Assembly: GCA_031267775.1 (NCBI GenBank)
Contig: JAIRYL010000104.1
Coordinates: forward strand, 1-17,098
Length of the DNA: 17,098 nucleotides
Direction of reading: 5' to 3'
From: Tannerellaceae bacterium
Lineage (GTDB): Bacteria > Bacteroidota > Bacteroidia > Bacteroidales > Tannerellaceae
In this document: in pieces, positions 16,875 through 17,098 of the stretch
How the letters are laid out: every line of letters begins with the position of its first letter
Numbering within the stretch: the stretch's first letter is position 1
Position numbers and translations under genes: made by a program
The notes under the pieces: generated by a model
What the model saw: only the letters and a program-made list of their open reading frames with translations
What the model was told of the DNA's origin: nothing
Database searches by the model: none

Positions 16875-16912
16875 GGCAAAATAATTGTTGGCGACTAAAC
16901 CGCCCCCGGCGA
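16867..16912 (-). repeat. Right arm of the 46-bp inverted repeat
   Basis: Reverse-complement partner of 16611-16656. It overlaps the end of the fifth array unit and contains a sixth, diverged unit beginning GGCAAAATAATTGTTGGCGAC. It appears to be the source, or the product, of the inverted arrangement at the other end. Confidence 0.8.
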
Positions 16913-16945
16913 TCGGGGGATTAAAAACTGGGGGAGGCCGGGAAG

Positions 16946-17085
16946 GCAGAAAGCAGAAAGCAGAAGGCAGAAGGCAGAAAGCAGAAAGCAGAAGGCAGAA
17001 AGCAGAAAGCAGTAGGGAGAAAGCAGAAAGCAGAAAGCAGAAGGGAGAAGGGAGAAGGGAGAAGGGAGAAGGGAGAAGGGAGAAT
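16946..17085 (+). repeat. Twenty uninterrupted copies of a 7-bp polypurine repeat
   Basis: Exactly 140 bases, or 20 heptamers with no insertion or deletion, consensus G(C/G)AGAA(A/G). Copies 1-9 and 12-14 are GCAGAAA or GCAGAAG, copy 10 is GCAGTAG, and copy 11 is GGAGAAA. Copies 15-19 are GGAGAAG and copy 20 is GGAGAAT. The plus strand is almost pure purine, broken only by the C of GCAGAA units and two T. The array carries no stop codon in some frames and so yields a meaningless open frame of Lys/Arg/Glu-rich heptads, which I do not count as a gene. It looks like a variable-number tandem repeat. Confidence 0.92.
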
Positions 17086-17098
17086 TAGCAAATGGATC

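Noticed and set aside
16669..16912. CRISPR array
   Set aside because: The 41-bp copies abut one another and any variable parts are themselves repeat-derived; there are no unique spacers and no cas genes in the window.
16611..16912. Insertion sequence
   Set aside because: It has inverted ends but no transposase frame and no visible target duplication; only a non-autonomous MITE-like origin remains possible.
16885..17088. 67-codon Lys/Arg/Glu-rich frame
   Set aside because: Entirely a product of the 7-bp purine repeat, which gives a 7-residue period when translated; no promoter seen.

Overview
The window is chromosomal DNA from an anaerobic member of the Bacteroidota, most likely order Bacteroidales. 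The evidence is an ECF sigma / FecR / SusC (with STN domain) / SusD / glycoside hydrolase cluster, a pyruvate:ferredoxin oxidoreductase, and several upstream elements matching the Bacteroides -7 box TAnnTTTG. No Shine-Dalgarno-driven layout is evident, as expected for this phylum. The genus cannot be fixed from the sequence. No tRNA, rRNA, CRISPR array or transposase gene was seen.

Layout, left to right. (1) A complete MaeB-type malic enzyme fused to a phosphotransacetylase-like domain (53-2338), with a -7 box at the left edge and a GC-rich hairpin after it. (2) A five-gene polysaccharide-utilisation-like locus on the plus strand (2451-11145): ECF sigma factor, FecR anti-sigma factor, SusC/RagA TonB-dependent receptor with an STN signalling domain, SusD/RagB lipoprotein, and a secreted GH97 glycosidase whose catalytic residues fit the retaining (alpha-galactosidase-like) branch. 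It ends at a strong bidirectional terminator (11168-11206). (3) On the minus strand, an undescribed 55-codon gene (11248-11415) with its own -7 box and the shared terminator. (4) On the minus strand, pyruvate:ferredoxin oxidoreductase (11591-15145), preceded 30 bases upstream by an AAA_14/DUF4143-type ATPase (15176-16354) whose Walker B glutamate is replaced by glutamine. (5) A gene-free right end (about 16410-17098): a 41-bp palindromic tandem repeat enclosed by 46-bp inverted arms, then twenty uninterrupted copies of a 7-bp polypurine repeat.

How the parts work together. In the locus, SusD and SusC would capture and import a glycan fragment. The STN domain of SusC would signal ligand loading to periplasmic FecR, releasing the sigma factor to increase susCD-GH97 transcription, while the GH97 enzyme trims alpha-linked sugar (probably galactose) from the oligosaccharide. 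Two hairpins sit at control points: one ends 4 bases before the fecR start codon, the other lies in the susC leader. The malic enzyme (malate to pyruvate) and PFOR (pyruvate to acetyl-CoA) both serve the pyruvate node of anaerobic metabolism but are separate transcription units. The points most worth a second look are the right-end repeat structure, the fecR start hairpin, the small gene and the Walker B variant.
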